Source of the DNA: a virus
Length of the DNA stretch: 64,000 nt
Reading direction: 5' to 3' (one strand)
IMG/VR virus record: IMGVR_UViG_3300010354_000081
Span: 1 to 64,000 of that record
Made by a program: the position numbers and the translations under genes. The notes under the pieces are model-generated. The model made no database searches. It worked only from the letters and a program-made list of their open reading frames with translations, and was not told the origin of the DNA. Shown here piece by piece: positions 16,152-23,649 of this stretch (position 1 is its first letter; every line of letters begins with the position of its first letter).

Positions 16152-16165
16152 TTAACACCTGTTAA
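16152..16165. repeat. 14-bp palindrome, copy 10 (intergenic)
   Basis: TTAACACCTGTTAA between the third and fourth genes of the AAA+/VWA module, directly before a GGAGAGTGC ribosome binding site. Confidence 0.9.
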
Positions 16166-16178
16166 TAAGGAGAGTGCG

Positions 16179-16976
16179 ATGTTGAATTTAGTTAACCCCG
16201 AAGATGCCGAAGGCCAAGAGATACTGAGTATTGTGAAGGAGTATCGCAAGTCGCAGGTCAGTCGGTTCCCTGTCGATGTTAAGTTTGGGCAGCAGTTCGC
16301 TCGGTTCTACGACACTCGGCACCCAGAGAAATCAATCGCTTCAGTCTTTCGTGGGAAGGATGAGAAGGGTAAGGAGTTCTGGGGGATTGAGTCTCGACTG
16401 ATTGAAGCGACGCGGTTCACTGGCGCACGTAGGCATCAGAAGCGCACCACAGATGTAAAGAAGTTGCTGCGTTACATGCAGGACTATATTCGCACGGTGG
16501 CTATCTCAGAGATGGCAGCTCGGTGGCACAGAGATTTTGAAACGTCGATTCGAGATTGGATGTACTCAGCAGACAAACTTGTTCGTGATCACTGCACGGT
16601 AACGAGAGACGAGTTGATGCGAGAGATACTCCGACTGCAAGCAACTGGCTACACACCACAGACAGAGAGGTTCGCACAGATCGTTCAGTCGGGCGTGCCA
16701 GCATGGGAAGAGAAGATGCGGCGTGAGTCACGCAAGGTGATGCAGGTGTATGTGCATGTGAATACTGATGATACGGTCGAGGTGTTCTGTCCTGACAAGT
16801 TGGGCTACGCAGGTATCCAAGAAGGCAACAACTTCTTCCAATCGCTCGACGATGCCCCAGTCGCCATACGACAACAAATTGCCATGTTACGCATGATGGA
16901 GGCGAAGGTGTTCGTTCCCGAGGTTGGTGTGCGGGTCACCGATACAGGCTATTGGATTGAGGTGATGAGCGAGTAA
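16179..16976 (+). CDS. Fourth gene of the AAA+/VWA module, unknown
   Basis: A 265-residue protein, basic in the middle (RFTGARRHQKRTTDVKKLLRYMQDYIR) and more beta-like at the C-terminus (VRVTDTGYWIEVMSE). Not recognised. It is the last gene before a new promoter, so it probably ends the module transcript, although no terminator hairpin is evident. The basic helices could bind nucleic acid. Confidence 0.75.
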   Translation: MLNLVNPEDAEGQEILSIVKEYRKSQVSRFPVDVKFGQQFARFYDTRHPEKSIASVFRGKDEKGKEFWGIESRLIEATRFTGARRHQKRTTDVKKLLRYMQDYIRTVAISEMAARWHRDFETSIRDWMYSADKLVRDHCTVTRDELMREILRLQATGYTPQTERFAQIVQSGVPAWEEKMRRESRKVMQVYVHVNTDDTVEVFCPDKLGYAGIQEGNNFFQSLDDAPVAIRQQIAMLRMMEAKVFVPEVGVRVTDTGYWIEVMSE

Positions 16977-16994
16977 AAATTTTTGTTGTGGGGC

Positions 16995-17021
16995 TTGACA
17001 ATGTTCGAGTCTATTTATAAA
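16995..17021 (+). promoter_or_regulatory. Sigma70-type promoter
   Basis: TTGACA (16995-17000) is followed by TATAAA (17016-17021) with a 15-base spacer, or TAAATT with 17. The -35 is perfect and the region is AT-rich. It precedes the gene at 17045. Confidence 0.6.
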
Positions 17022-17044
17022 TTGTAGCCACAACGAGGATTATT

Positions 17045-17317
17045 ATGGATCGAAGATTTGTTATCTGGGTAACAATAGACGAGCGCGGTGATTCGATCAG
17101 TATCGTTGCGCGAGATAACGAGTCGCTTGAAAACGTCACCATCAAGGAGTTTCACGTTGCGCCTAAGTTCGTGGTCGAGCGGTTCGCTATGCTTAAGTTA
17201 ACAGATGTTAATAAATCTGATAAGGGAGAAATTATAGGTAGAAGGCTGCAAGACAACATAATCATCATCTACATTACGTACGATGAATTCCAACAAATAA
17301 AGGAAGAGTGCAAATGA
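17045..17317 (+). CDS. Unknown small protein
   Basis: A 90-residue protein (MDRRFVIWVTIDERGDSISI...) with alternating beta-like segments and a hydrophobic IIIIYITYDEF strand near the end. ACGAGGA lies upstream. A palindrome variant is read in frame as LTDVNK at about residues 52-57. It overlaps the next start by 4 bases. Confidence 0.7.
   Translation: MDRRFVIWVTIDERGDSISIVARDNESLENVTIKEFHVAPKFVVERFAMLKLTDVNKSDKGEIIGRRLQDNIIIIYITYDEFQQIKEECK
17198..17211. repeat. 14-bp palindrome variant, copy 11 (intragenic)
   Basis: TTAACAGATGTTAA, one mismatch from consensus, read as LTDVN. Confidence 0.8.
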
Positions 17318-17703
17318 AAAACAAATTATCAGTTCGTGAAGCAGTAACTAAAGTCATCAAAGAGAACGGTGCTTTGACACCGATTGAGATAATCAAAAAT
17401 ATCGCAAGACCGAAGGCACAAATTTATACGGCTATCTCAAAACTGAAAAGCTACGGCTACATCACTCGCCTTACCGATGGGCGATACGCAATAACCGATG
17501 CACCTGCATTGACCGCTATGAAGCCTGATATTGAGCCGATAGTTAAGAAGGTACAGGCCATGAACACAGAAAACCGACTTGCGGCGGCAAGAGCTGAGAT
17601 CGACAACCTGCAACACAAGCTGCAAGAGCTGACAATTAAGTATTACGACACGCTTGCTGTTTTGAAGTATTTGGAATCTAAACTAATCATTACGAAGAAG
17701 TAA
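17314..17703 (+). CDS. Winged-helix protein with coiled-coil tail
   Basis: A 129-residue protein. Residues 1-60 look like a winged helix (LSVREAVTKVIKENGALTPIEI..., then AISKLKSYGYITRLTDGRYAI). Residues 85-115 form a probable coiled coil (ENRLAAARAEIDNLQHKLQEL). The start at 17314 is chosen because AGGAAGAGTGCAA precedes ATG. It is probably a DNA-binding regulator that dimerises by its tail. Confidence 0.7.
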   Translation: MKNKLSVREAVTKVIKENGALTPIEIIKNIARPKAQIYTAISKLKSYGYITRLTDGRYAITDAPALTAMKPDIEPIVKKVQAMNTENRLAAARAEIDNLQHKLQELTIKYYDTLAVLKYLESKLIITKK

Positions 17704-17705
17704 TC

Positions 17706-18038
17706 ATGCCAACACCTGAGAGCAAAGTTAAGGACAAGGTGAAGAAGTTACTAGCTGCGCATGGAGCTTACCACTTCATGCCAGCTACGCATGGTTATGG
17801 GTCATCGGGTGTGCCTGACATTGCAGTTTGTCTGCATGGTCGGTTCATTGGCATCGAGTGCAAAGCCAATGGCGGCAAGGCCACCGCTCTCCAACTGAAG
17901 AATTTGCGGGAACTATCATCGGCAGGGGGCATAGCCGTGCTTGTCGATGAAACCGGATTGGACGATTTGGAAGCTTTATTAACAGGCGTTAATAAATTAA
18001 ACGATGGCATTTTTCTTAGTTTTTTGAAAGGAGACTGA
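17706..18038 (+). CDS. VRR-NUC nuclease
   Basis: A 110-residue protein matching the VRR-NUC version of the PD-(D/E)xK fold: GVPDIAV (D38), GIECKAN (E51, K53) and a Gln-containing helix ALQLKNL (Q63). The whole protein is one nuclease domain, the usual size for phage VRR-NUC proteins, which act on branched or recombining DNA. Repeat copy 12 inserts LTGVNK near residues 92-97, after the catalytic core. Start is ATG two bases after the previous stop. Confidence 0.85.
   Translation: MPTPESKVKDKVKKLLAAHGAYHFMPATHGYGSSGVPDIAVCLHGRFIGIECKANGGKATALQLKNLRELSSAGGIAVLVDETGLDDLEALLTGVNKLNDGIFLSFLKGD
17979..17992. repeat. 14-bp palindrome variant, copy 12 (intragenic)
   Basis: TTAACAGGCGTTAA, one mismatch from consensus, read as LTGVN near the end of the VRR-NUC gene. 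It is the last copy seen in the window. Confidence 0.8.
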
Positions 18039-18039
18039 C

Positions 18040-18222
18040 ATGTTGAAAAACGGATACTTCATTAAAGAAGACCCTCCCAAGATAGGCGCACATTACATGC
18101 CGTCTAACAAGCCAACAAATTTTAGTAAGGAAGAGCAGTTCATGCAGAACGTCTTGCTAGGCGTACGTGAGCAGCGCCAATCCTTCATGTCAAAAATCTT
18201 TGGGTTCATGATTCGCATCTAA
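18040..18222 (+). CDS. 60-residue unknown protein
   Basis: MLKNGYFIKEDPPKIGAHYM..., basic, ending in a short hydrophobic FGFMIRI. AAAGGAG lies 7-8 bases before ATG. No family recognised. Confidence 0.55.
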   Translation: MLKNGYFIKEDPPKIGAHYMPSNKPTNFSKEEQFMQNVLLGVREQRQSFMSKIFGFMIRI

Positions 18223-18234
18223 CTGGAGAAAGAA

Positions 18235-18441
18235 ATGCGCCCACCGTTTTTGCTTGTTGATACGATGATTCAAGAATTAGGTTTGAAGAACGACGCTAAC
18301 GTGGCAAAGTTACTAAAGATTCCACCAAGCACCATCAGTAAATGGCGGCACGGTACGGCAAGCGTATCTGGTGAGAAGGTATTGAGGGTATACGACGTGA
18401 CAGGTTGGTCAATCGAAAAGATTAGAGGACTATTGCCATGA
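18235..18441 (+). CDS. Small HTH (Cro/XRE-like) regulator
   Basis: A 68-residue protein with a clear helix-turn-helix: NVAKLLKIPPSTISKWRHG at about residues 23-41, followed by SGEKVLRVYDVTG. The length and arrangement fit Cro/YdaS-like single-domain regulators. GGAG precedes ATG. It overlaps the next gene by 4 bases. A candidate binder of the operator-like palindromes upstream. Confidence 0.75.
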   Translation: MRPPFLLVDTMIQELGLKNDANVAKLLKIPPSTISKWRHGTASVSGEKVLRVYDVTGWSIEKIRGLLP

Positions 18442-18542
18442 TGCTCTTACTCGCAAGTATCGTATTTATAGGCGTTGGTGTAGCAGTACTGGCGTTCGCA
18501 ATCGTGCTTGTGACGTGTATGCTTTTGAATGAAGAACCTTAA
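18438..18542 (+). CDS. 34-residue membrane peptide
   Basis: MMLLLASIVFIGVGVAVLAF... is one long hydrophobic helix with a short acidic tail (NEEP). It starts at an ATGA overlap with the HTH gene. Function unknown; similar in size to the membrane peptide at 11025. Confidence 0.5.
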   Translation: MMLLLASIVFIGVGVAVLAFAIVLVTCMLLNEEP

Positions 18543-18552
18543 AGGAAACAGG

Positions 18553-18756
18553 ATGACTATTGAAGCAGTCAACTATAAAGTAATTTGGGAATGGATCAAC
18601 GCAGTGTGGGCAAAATCATTTGTATCAGTTGGGTGTTTGTTAATTGGCTTAGGTGTTGGTGGGGTGATGGCAGAAAGCCGAATCGTATCTGACTGCAAGT
18701 TTGCCAATTCATTTCGCGTAGACATCCAAGCATTTAGCTGCCAGAGGAAGCTATGA
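18553..18756 (+). CDS. Small membrane protein
   Basis: A 67-residue protein with a hydrophobic segment SVGCLLIGLGVGGVM near residues 26-40 and two Cys in the C-terminal part. The start at 18553 follows AAAGGA (an upstream ATG at 18529 lies inside the preceding gene). It overlaps the next start by 4 bases. Confidence 0.55.
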   Translation: MTIEAVNYKVIWEWINAVWAKSFVSVGCLLIGLGVGGVMAESRIVSDCKFANSFRVDIQAFSCQRKL

Positions 18757-18947
18757 GTATCGAGACGCCTGTGAAGGTACGGTTCTGCACGAGCTGCCAA
18801 GCAGACAGAGAAGAAGCTACTGGCGAGGTCAAAATAAAAGGCAAGATCAAACGCTGGATATGCCGAGCCTGTTTAGATCGCACGACTGTAAGTATTTACC
18901 GCAACGTAAGTAAGGAAAAGTACGATGTTAATTGCAAGAAAAGCTGA
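18753..18947 (+). CDS. Small zinc-finger protein
   Basis: A 64-residue basic protein with paired CxxC knuckles (RFCTSCQAD... WICRACLDR) that should bind one zinc. Starts at an ATGA overlap. Likely a nucleic-acid- or protein-binding early protein. Confidence 0.65.
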   Translation: MSIETPVKVRFCTSCQADREEATGEVKIKGKIKRWICRACLDRTTVSIYRNVSKEKYDVNCKKS

Positions 18948-19137
18948 ACGGTTCGCTAATTCACTGCTTGAGATGCCGGTGGGGGAGAACGACATAGAAA
19001 TAGCTGCGGTGCTAAGACACTTAGCTAAAGTTTATGAAGCCGCTTTCGATATGACGTACGCAGACACACACGAACAAAGCAAGAAAGCTTATGTCGAAAT
19101 GATTAACCTGATCAAAGGGCTAAAGCATGGCGATTGA
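18925..19137 (+). CDS. 70-residue helical protein, unknown
   Basis: MLIARKAERFANSLLEMPVG..., predicted mostly helical. It overlaps the zinc-finger gene by 23 bases and the next gene by 11, consistent with the tightly packed early region. AAGGAAAAG precedes ATG. Confidence 0.6.
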   Translation: MLIARKAERFANSLLEMPVGENDIEIAAVLRHLAKVYEAAFDMTYADTHEQSKKAYVEMINLIKGLKHGD

Positions 19138-19324
19138 TCCGAAGGACGAAAAGATTTTTGCGTATATCTTGGAGCGGAACGCCCCCACCACAATCAAACA
19201 AGTTGTGAAGGCGCTTACTGTTAGCGAGACGCATGTGAAACGTGCGCTGGATCATTTCGTGTCGAATGGATTGGCAGAAGCAACCAAGCAGGGCAGCATT
19301 AAGTTTTATAAGGTGAGAGCTTGA
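19127..19324 (+). CDS. Winged-helix protein
   Basis: A 65-residue protein with three helices and a C-terminal wing: AYILERNAPTTIKQVVKAL, SETHVKRALDHFVSNGL, then AEATKQGSIKFYKV. This is the standard winged-HTH pattern. First of three consecutive small winged-helix-like genes. Confidence 0.7.
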   Translation: MAIDPKDEKIFAYILERNAPTTIKQVVKALTVSETHVKRALDHFVSNGLAEATKQGSIKFYKVRA

Positions 19325-19533
19325 GCCAGCCAAGCAAAGGCAAGCTGGTTAAGTTGCAGCGGACGCTGCGTGGTAGGTATTTGTTCACCGTAAAAGATGT
19401 TGCGCGAATACTGAAGCGAAGCATACGCAGCGCGGAGCGGTACATCGCCATGCTAAAAGAGCTTGATGTAATCGAACTCAGATTCCGAGGCGAAGATCGT
19501 TATTACTATTACCGTGTCAGGAGAAACAAATGA
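19321..19533 (+). CDS. HTH protein (TTG start)
   Basis: A 70-residue basic protein starting with TTG, which overlaps the preceding stop codon (TTGA). The HTH lies in YLFTVKDVARILKRSIRSAE, and a beta wing (IELRFRGEDRYYYYRV) follows. The only internal ATG is too far in to include the HTH, so the TTG start is favoured. Probably DNA-binding. Confidence 0.65.
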   Translation: MSQPSKGKLVKLQRTLRGRYLFTVKDVARILKRSIRSAERYIAMLKELDVIELRFRGEDRYYYYRVRRNK

Positions 19534-19829
19534 AGTTGGATAAATTGGCGCAAGCGCTAAACAATGTGCGCGACAAGTTCAAAGTCGATAGCACCGACCT
19601 GCTGATCCTTAACTCTGTGATCGAGATGAACAAGCAGGGTGACGTGCTGACCATGCAGCTAATAAAAAATTTTGAAGGCGCCTCCGAAGCTACAACACAC
19701 GCACGTATGAAGAAGTTGGTGCAGTGTGGGCTGCTCTCACGAGTAGGAGACGAGGACAATCTGCGTATCAAGAAGTTGAAACCCACAAACAAAACAAACG
19801 AACTTGTCAGATACTTAGCGGAGATTTGA
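19530..19829 (+). CDS. MarR-like winged-helix protein
   Basis: A 99-residue protein with an N-terminal helix, then LLILNSVIEMNKQGDVLTMQL and a recognition-helix region ASEATTHARMKKLVQCGLLSR, ending in a wing. The pattern resembles a minimal MarR-type domain. It overlaps the upstream gene by 4 bases, with AGGAG before ATG. Confidence 0.7.
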   Translation: MKLDKLAQALNNVRDKFKVDSTDLLILNSVIEMNKQGDVLTMQLIKNFEGASEATTHARMKKLVQCGLLSRVGDEDNLRIKKLKPTNKTNELVRYLAEI

Positions 19830-19830
19830 T

Positions 19831-20844
19831 ATGGTGATGATTGTCCCAGAGGATGTTCCTAGGCACAACACCGCGATAGGTGCCGATAACCTAACGCCCG
19901 GAGGAATCATTTCTTCAAAAGGCTACAAAACTGTAAGGGAGGCTTTTCAAGAAGTTTCTTTCAAAACAACGATGCTTGAGTATTGGAAAGGGCAGATTGA
20001 AACCGTGCAGGACGGGAGGTATAACGGATCAAAATATGCCGGAAGTGTTCTCAGGTCTGCCATTTTAGAACATCCAAAAATTTTATTGGAACATGAGGAT
20101 TTTACGAATGTAAAAATTACTCCGCATTTTAAAGAGGTGCAAGCGATAAGGTTGCCTTTTCCTAAAATGGTGGTAGTTGTAGGAGAGCCGTACGACTATA
20201 TAAAACGTCTCATACCCGAACAACACAAAATGACCGCAGATTATGGCGATGGGCACTTACGACATTTCTATTCGTTTTACGCCAGCCAAGTCGGAGATCA
20301 GGTGCATATTGTTGTACCTATGGTTGATCCAAAGGTAAGCCGCGCAACTTTGGTGGAGATTCATATGACCTATGGGGAAACACCTACAGGGGAAGCAAAA
20401 ATGGCGGTGTGGATACTTCCCGAACAAACTGCATGGATAGGTCAGCGGGACGTAGATTTTGTGACACGTTATTTGGCTGAAGCTATTTATATGATGACGC
20501 TGAACCCTGCCACCACACAAGCGTACGTATCAATACCTACCAAAGAAGAGATCGAGAAAAACAAAAAACGAATCAACAGGAATAAAAAGCCATTGATTGA
20601 ATTTAAACTGATTACAATAGATGGCAAAAAACCAGACCCGATCAAAGCGCCCCCGCTTGGCACACATGCTTCACCAAGACAACATTGGCGGCGTGGGCAC
20701 TGGCGGCATTACGCATCGGGCAAGACTGTGTTCATTGACCCCATGCTGGTTGGTGACGAGAAAAATGGCAAGATCGTGAAGGACTATGCGGTAGGACTTT
20801 ATGACGATGCTAAAAATAAACGAGTGCAACAAGGACTTCAATGA
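19831..20844 (+). CDS. AcrVA2-like protein of unknown function
   Basis: A 337-residue protein. The C-terminal block ASPRQHWRRGHWRHY (about residues 277-291), followed by a beta segment KTVFIDPMLVGD, resembles the C-terminal RPHIRRGHW region of AcrVA2, an anti-CRISPR against Cas12a. Relatives with this block are common in phages and plasmids of proteobacteria. The rest shows no motif I recognise. GGAG lies 7 bases before ATG, and it overlaps the DNA polymerase start by 4 bases. Homology is inferred from a short motif only, so anti-CRISPR activity should not be assumed. Confidence 0.55.
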   Translation: MVMIVPEDVPRHNTAIGADNLTPGGIISSKGYKTVREAFQEVSFKTTMLEYWKGQIETVQDGRYNGSKYAGSVLRSAILEHPKILLEHEDFTNVKITPHFKEVQAIRLPFPKMVVVVGEPYDYIKRLIPEQHKMTADYGDGHLRHFYSFYASQVGDQVHIVVPMVDPKVSRATLVEIHMTYGETPTGEAKMAVWILPEQTAWIGQRDVDFVTRYLAEAIYMMTLNPATTQAYVSIPTKEEIEKNKKRINRNKKPLIEFKLITIDGKKPDPIKAPPLGTHASPRQHWRRGHWRHYASGKTVFIDPMLVGDEKNGKIVKDYAVGLYDDAKNKRVQQGLQ

Positions 20845-22664
20845 TCATTACCGTAGACTTTGAAACGTACTACGACAAAGAGTTCTCCCTATCTAAGCTC
20901 ACCACCGAAGAATACGTACGTGACGATAAGTTTGAAGTCATCGGTGTAGGAGTCAAGGTTGACGACGAAGAAACGTCTTGGCTGACTGGCACTAAGGACG
21001 AACTCAGAAAGCTTTTGCGTCAATACGATTGGGCGAACTCATTTGTGTTGGCGCACAACACGATGTTTGATGGAGCCATTCTGTCGTGGCACTTTGGCAT
21101 TACCCCCAAAGGCTGGTTCGATACCCTCTGCATGGCACGTGCGGTAAATGGTGTGGATGCCGGAGGTAGCTTGAAGGCGTTGGCAGAACGCTATCAGATT
21201 GGTGTCAAGGGCGACGAGGTTATCAATGCGCTGGGTAAACGCAGGGTGGATTTCTCTGAAGAAGAGTTAGCCCGATACGGTGCGTACTGCCGCAATGACG
21301 TGGATTTGACACACACCTTGTTTAGTATTCTGATGGAGTCTTTTCCTAAGAAAGAACTTAAAGTTATCGATACAACGCTAAAGATGTTTGTAGAACCAGA
21401 GCTGGAGTTGGACACGGCGATGCTGGAGCAGCATCTTATAGACGTGAAGACCAAGAAAGAAAAGCTTCTGGCAGCGGCGGCAGCGGACAAGGACACGTTG
21501 ATGTCGAACGACAAGTTCGCAGAGTTGCTTATTAGTCTGAAGGTGGAGCCGCCCCGCAAGATCAGTGCGCGGACGGGTAAGGAGGCGTGGGCATTTGCCA
21601 AGACAGACGAGGAGTTCAAGGCACTTACAGAACACCCCGACCCACGGGTGCAAGCACTGGTGGCTGCACGGCTTGGTACAAAAACAACTTTGGAAGAAAC
21701 TCGCACCCAGAGGTTTATCGATATTTCCAATCGGGGCAAGCTGCCTGTACCCATCAAGTATTACGCAGCGCACACCGGACGGTGGGGCGGTGATGACAAG
21801 ATTAACCTTCAGAACTTGCCGAGCCGAGGGCAAAACGCAGGTAAGTTGAAGGCATCCATCAAGCCGCCGGAGGGTTACGTCATCATCGACTCGGACTCAT
21901 CGCAGATCGAAGCGCGGACAGTTGCGTGGCTGGCAGGACAAGATGATTTGGTGGAGGCGTTCGACAAGGGTGAGGACGTGTACAAGATCATGGCATCCGC
22001 TATCTACGGCAAAGAAGTTGATGACATCACTAAAGAAGAACGGTTCGTGGGTAAGACTACGATTCTCGGTGCGGGTTACGGCATGGGCGCGGAGAAGTTT
22101 CAGAACCAACTCAAAATCTTTGGTGTGGACATCCCGCTGGAGGAGTGTAAGCGCATCATCATGGTCTACCGTCAGACCTACGCCAAGATTCCAGCGCTGT
22201 GGCGGGAAGCTCATAATTGTTTAAGCGCAATCATCAGCGGTAGTGGGGCGACATTTGGTGCAGTGGATGCCGTGCAGTTCGACGCATCCGAGCGCGGGTT
22301 CCTGCTACCAAGCGGACTATGGCAGCGGTACGATGGGTTGGAGAAAGTCTACGACCCAGAGGGTAAGGAGCAATACCAGTACAAGACCCGCAAGGGGTTT
22401 GTGAAAATTTATGGTGGTAAGGTGGTCGAGAACATCTGCCAAGCTGTTGCTAGGTGTGTAATTGCAGAGCAGATGATTAAGATCGCCAAGCAATACCGAG
22501 TGGTGCTCACCGTACATGATGCTGTGGCGTGTATCGCACCGGTGGAAGAGGCTCGTGAGGCTAAAAATTATGTAGAAACTTGTATGCGGTGGCGTCCAGA
22601 CTGGGCGGCCACACTTCCTTTGAACTGTGAAGCTGGTGTCGGAGATAACTATGGGGCAGTCTAA
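20841..22664 (+). CDS. Family A DNA polymerase with 3'-5' exonuclease
   Basis: A 607-residue T7/Pol I-type replicative polymerase. The exonuclease domain shows DFETYY (residues 5-10), LAHNTMFDG (near 72) and YCRNDVDLT (near 150). The polymerase domain shows motif A IIDSDSSQIEAR (near 348), motif B KTTILGAGYG (near 404) and motif C TVHDAV (near 558). All catalytic acids are visible. There is no 5'-3' exonuclease domain, as usual for phages. It overlaps genes on both sides, consistent with a replication operon. Confidence 0.93.
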   Translation: MIITVDFETYYDKEFSLSKLTTEEYVRDDKFEVIGVGVKVDDEETSWLTGTKDELRKLLRQYDWANSFVLAHNTMFDGAILSWHFGITPKGWFDTLCMARAVNGVDAGGSLKALAERYQIGVKGDEVINALGKRRVDFSEEELARYGAYCRNDVDLTHTLFSILMESFPKKELKVIDTTLKMFVEPELELDTAMLEQHLIDVKTKKEKLLAAAAADKDTLMSNDKFAELLISLKVEPPRKISARTGKEAWAFAKTDEEFKALTEHPDPRVQALVAARLGTKTTLEETRTQRFIDISNRGKLPVPIKYYAAHTGRWGGDDKINLQNLPSRGQNAGKLKASIKPPEGYVIIDSDSSQIEARTVAWLAGQDDLVEAFDKGEDVYKIMASAIYGKEVDDITKEERFVGKTTILGAGYGMGAEKFQNQLKIFGVDIPLEECKRIIMVYRQTYAKIPALWREAHNCLSAIISGSGATFGAVDAVQFDASERGFLLPSGLWQRYDGLEKVYDPEGKEQYQYKTRKGFVKIYGGKVVENICQAVARCVIAEQMIKIAKQYRVVLTVHDAVACIAPVEEAREAKNYVETCMRWRPDWAATLPLNCEAGVGDNYGAV

Positions 22665-23331
22665 AGTGGCTTGGTCGTACTCATCGCTGGACTTGTTCAA
22701 GCTCTGCCCACACAAGTACTACCGACTGAGGGTTAAGAAGGATGTGATTGACCCCCCGCAGGAACACCTGCGCTTCGGGCTGGACGTACACAAGGCGGCA
22801 GAAGATTTCATCAAGGAGGGCAAGCCCATCCCCCCGCAGTACAGCACCATGCTGGAGCCACTAAAACGGCTGCGCGACATGGAAGGTGAGAAGTTGTGTG
22901 AGCAACGCTTTGGATTAACCCGGGACCTGAAGCCCTGCAAGTTCGGAGCAAAAGAAGTTTGGTGGAGAGGGATCGCCGATCTGATCGTGCTACGCGGGGA
23001 CAGAGCCTACGTGGTGGATTACAAAACAAGCAAGTCCTCCAAGTACGCCGACACCAAGCAGTTGGAGATACTGTCGCTGGCTTTGTTCAAGCACTACCCG
23101 CAGGTCAAGAAGATTAAGGCGGGGCTGTTGTTCGTGGTGGCAAATGATTTTGTAACAACAGAGTACGAAAAAGACAACGCTGGAACCTACTGGACTCGGT
23201 GGATCGAGGATGTTAATCGGTTGGAAAAGGCCGTAGAATTAAATGTGTGGAACCCACGCCCCAACTTCACCTGCGGACAGTGGTGCCCAGTTAAGGACTG
23301 CATCCATAACGGTAAGGGAGAATACCGATGA
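22651..23331 (+). CDS. Cas4/RecB-like PD-(D/E)xK nuclease with Fe-S cysteines
   Basis: A 226-residue nuclease. The PD-(D/E)xK core is GIADLIVL (near 108) and VVDYKTSK (near 121), with QLEILSLA (near 137) as motif QxxxY-like. One N-terminal Cys (LFKLCPHKYY, residue 19) and three C-terminal Cys (CGQWCPVKDC) match the iron-sulfur staple of AddB/Cas4/Dna2-type exonucleases. The start at 22651 follows GGAG and overlaps the polymerase end. Likely a DNA end-processing exonuclease in recombination-linked replication. Confidence 0.85.
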   Translation: MGQSKVAWSYSSLDLFKLCPHKYYRLRVKKDVIDPPQEHLRFGLDVHKAAEDFIKEGKPIPPQYSTMLEPLKRLRDMEGEKLCEQRFGLTRDLKPCKFGAKEVWWRGIADLIVLRGDRAYVVDYKTSKSSKYADTKQLEILSLALFKHYPQVKKIKAGLLFVVANDFVTTEYEKDNAGTYWTRWIEDVNRLEKAVELNVWNPRPNFTCGQWCPVKDCIHNGKGEYR

Positions 23332-23639
23332 GCAACGATTTGACGGTTCGTTTGAGCGATCTCCCACCGGAAGAAGGTGGCGCTTCTTTTATGGACGTGG
23401 GGTACTTCACTGATAAGGATACTGGCAACAGCGCACAGACGATGCTCACCCTGTCTGATTTTGGCGGTGCTGTCATAAACTTGTACATAAAAAATAAATA
23501 CAACAGCGAAGAGATAGTTAAGATTGAAGACGTAGACACCATTACTGTTGAGTTCTACGGAAGTGCCGAACGGAGTGACTTTTTACGGGGGCTGCAAATG
23601 ATTTTAGCCGCAGAGAAAATCACAGATATTCTTACGTAG
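23328..23639 (+). CDS. 103-residue unknown protein
   Basis: MSNDLTVRLSDLPPEEGGASF..., acidic, mixed alpha/beta. It starts in a 4-base overlap with the nuclease gene. No family recognised; the location suggests a role in DNA replication or its regulation. Confidence 0.65.
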   Translation: MSNDLTVRLSDLPPEEGGASFMDVGYFTDKDTGNSAQTMLTLSDFGGAVINLYIKNKYNSEEIVKIEDVDTITVEFYGSAERSDFLRGLQMILAAEKITDILT

Positions 23640-23649
23640 CGAGGTTAGC

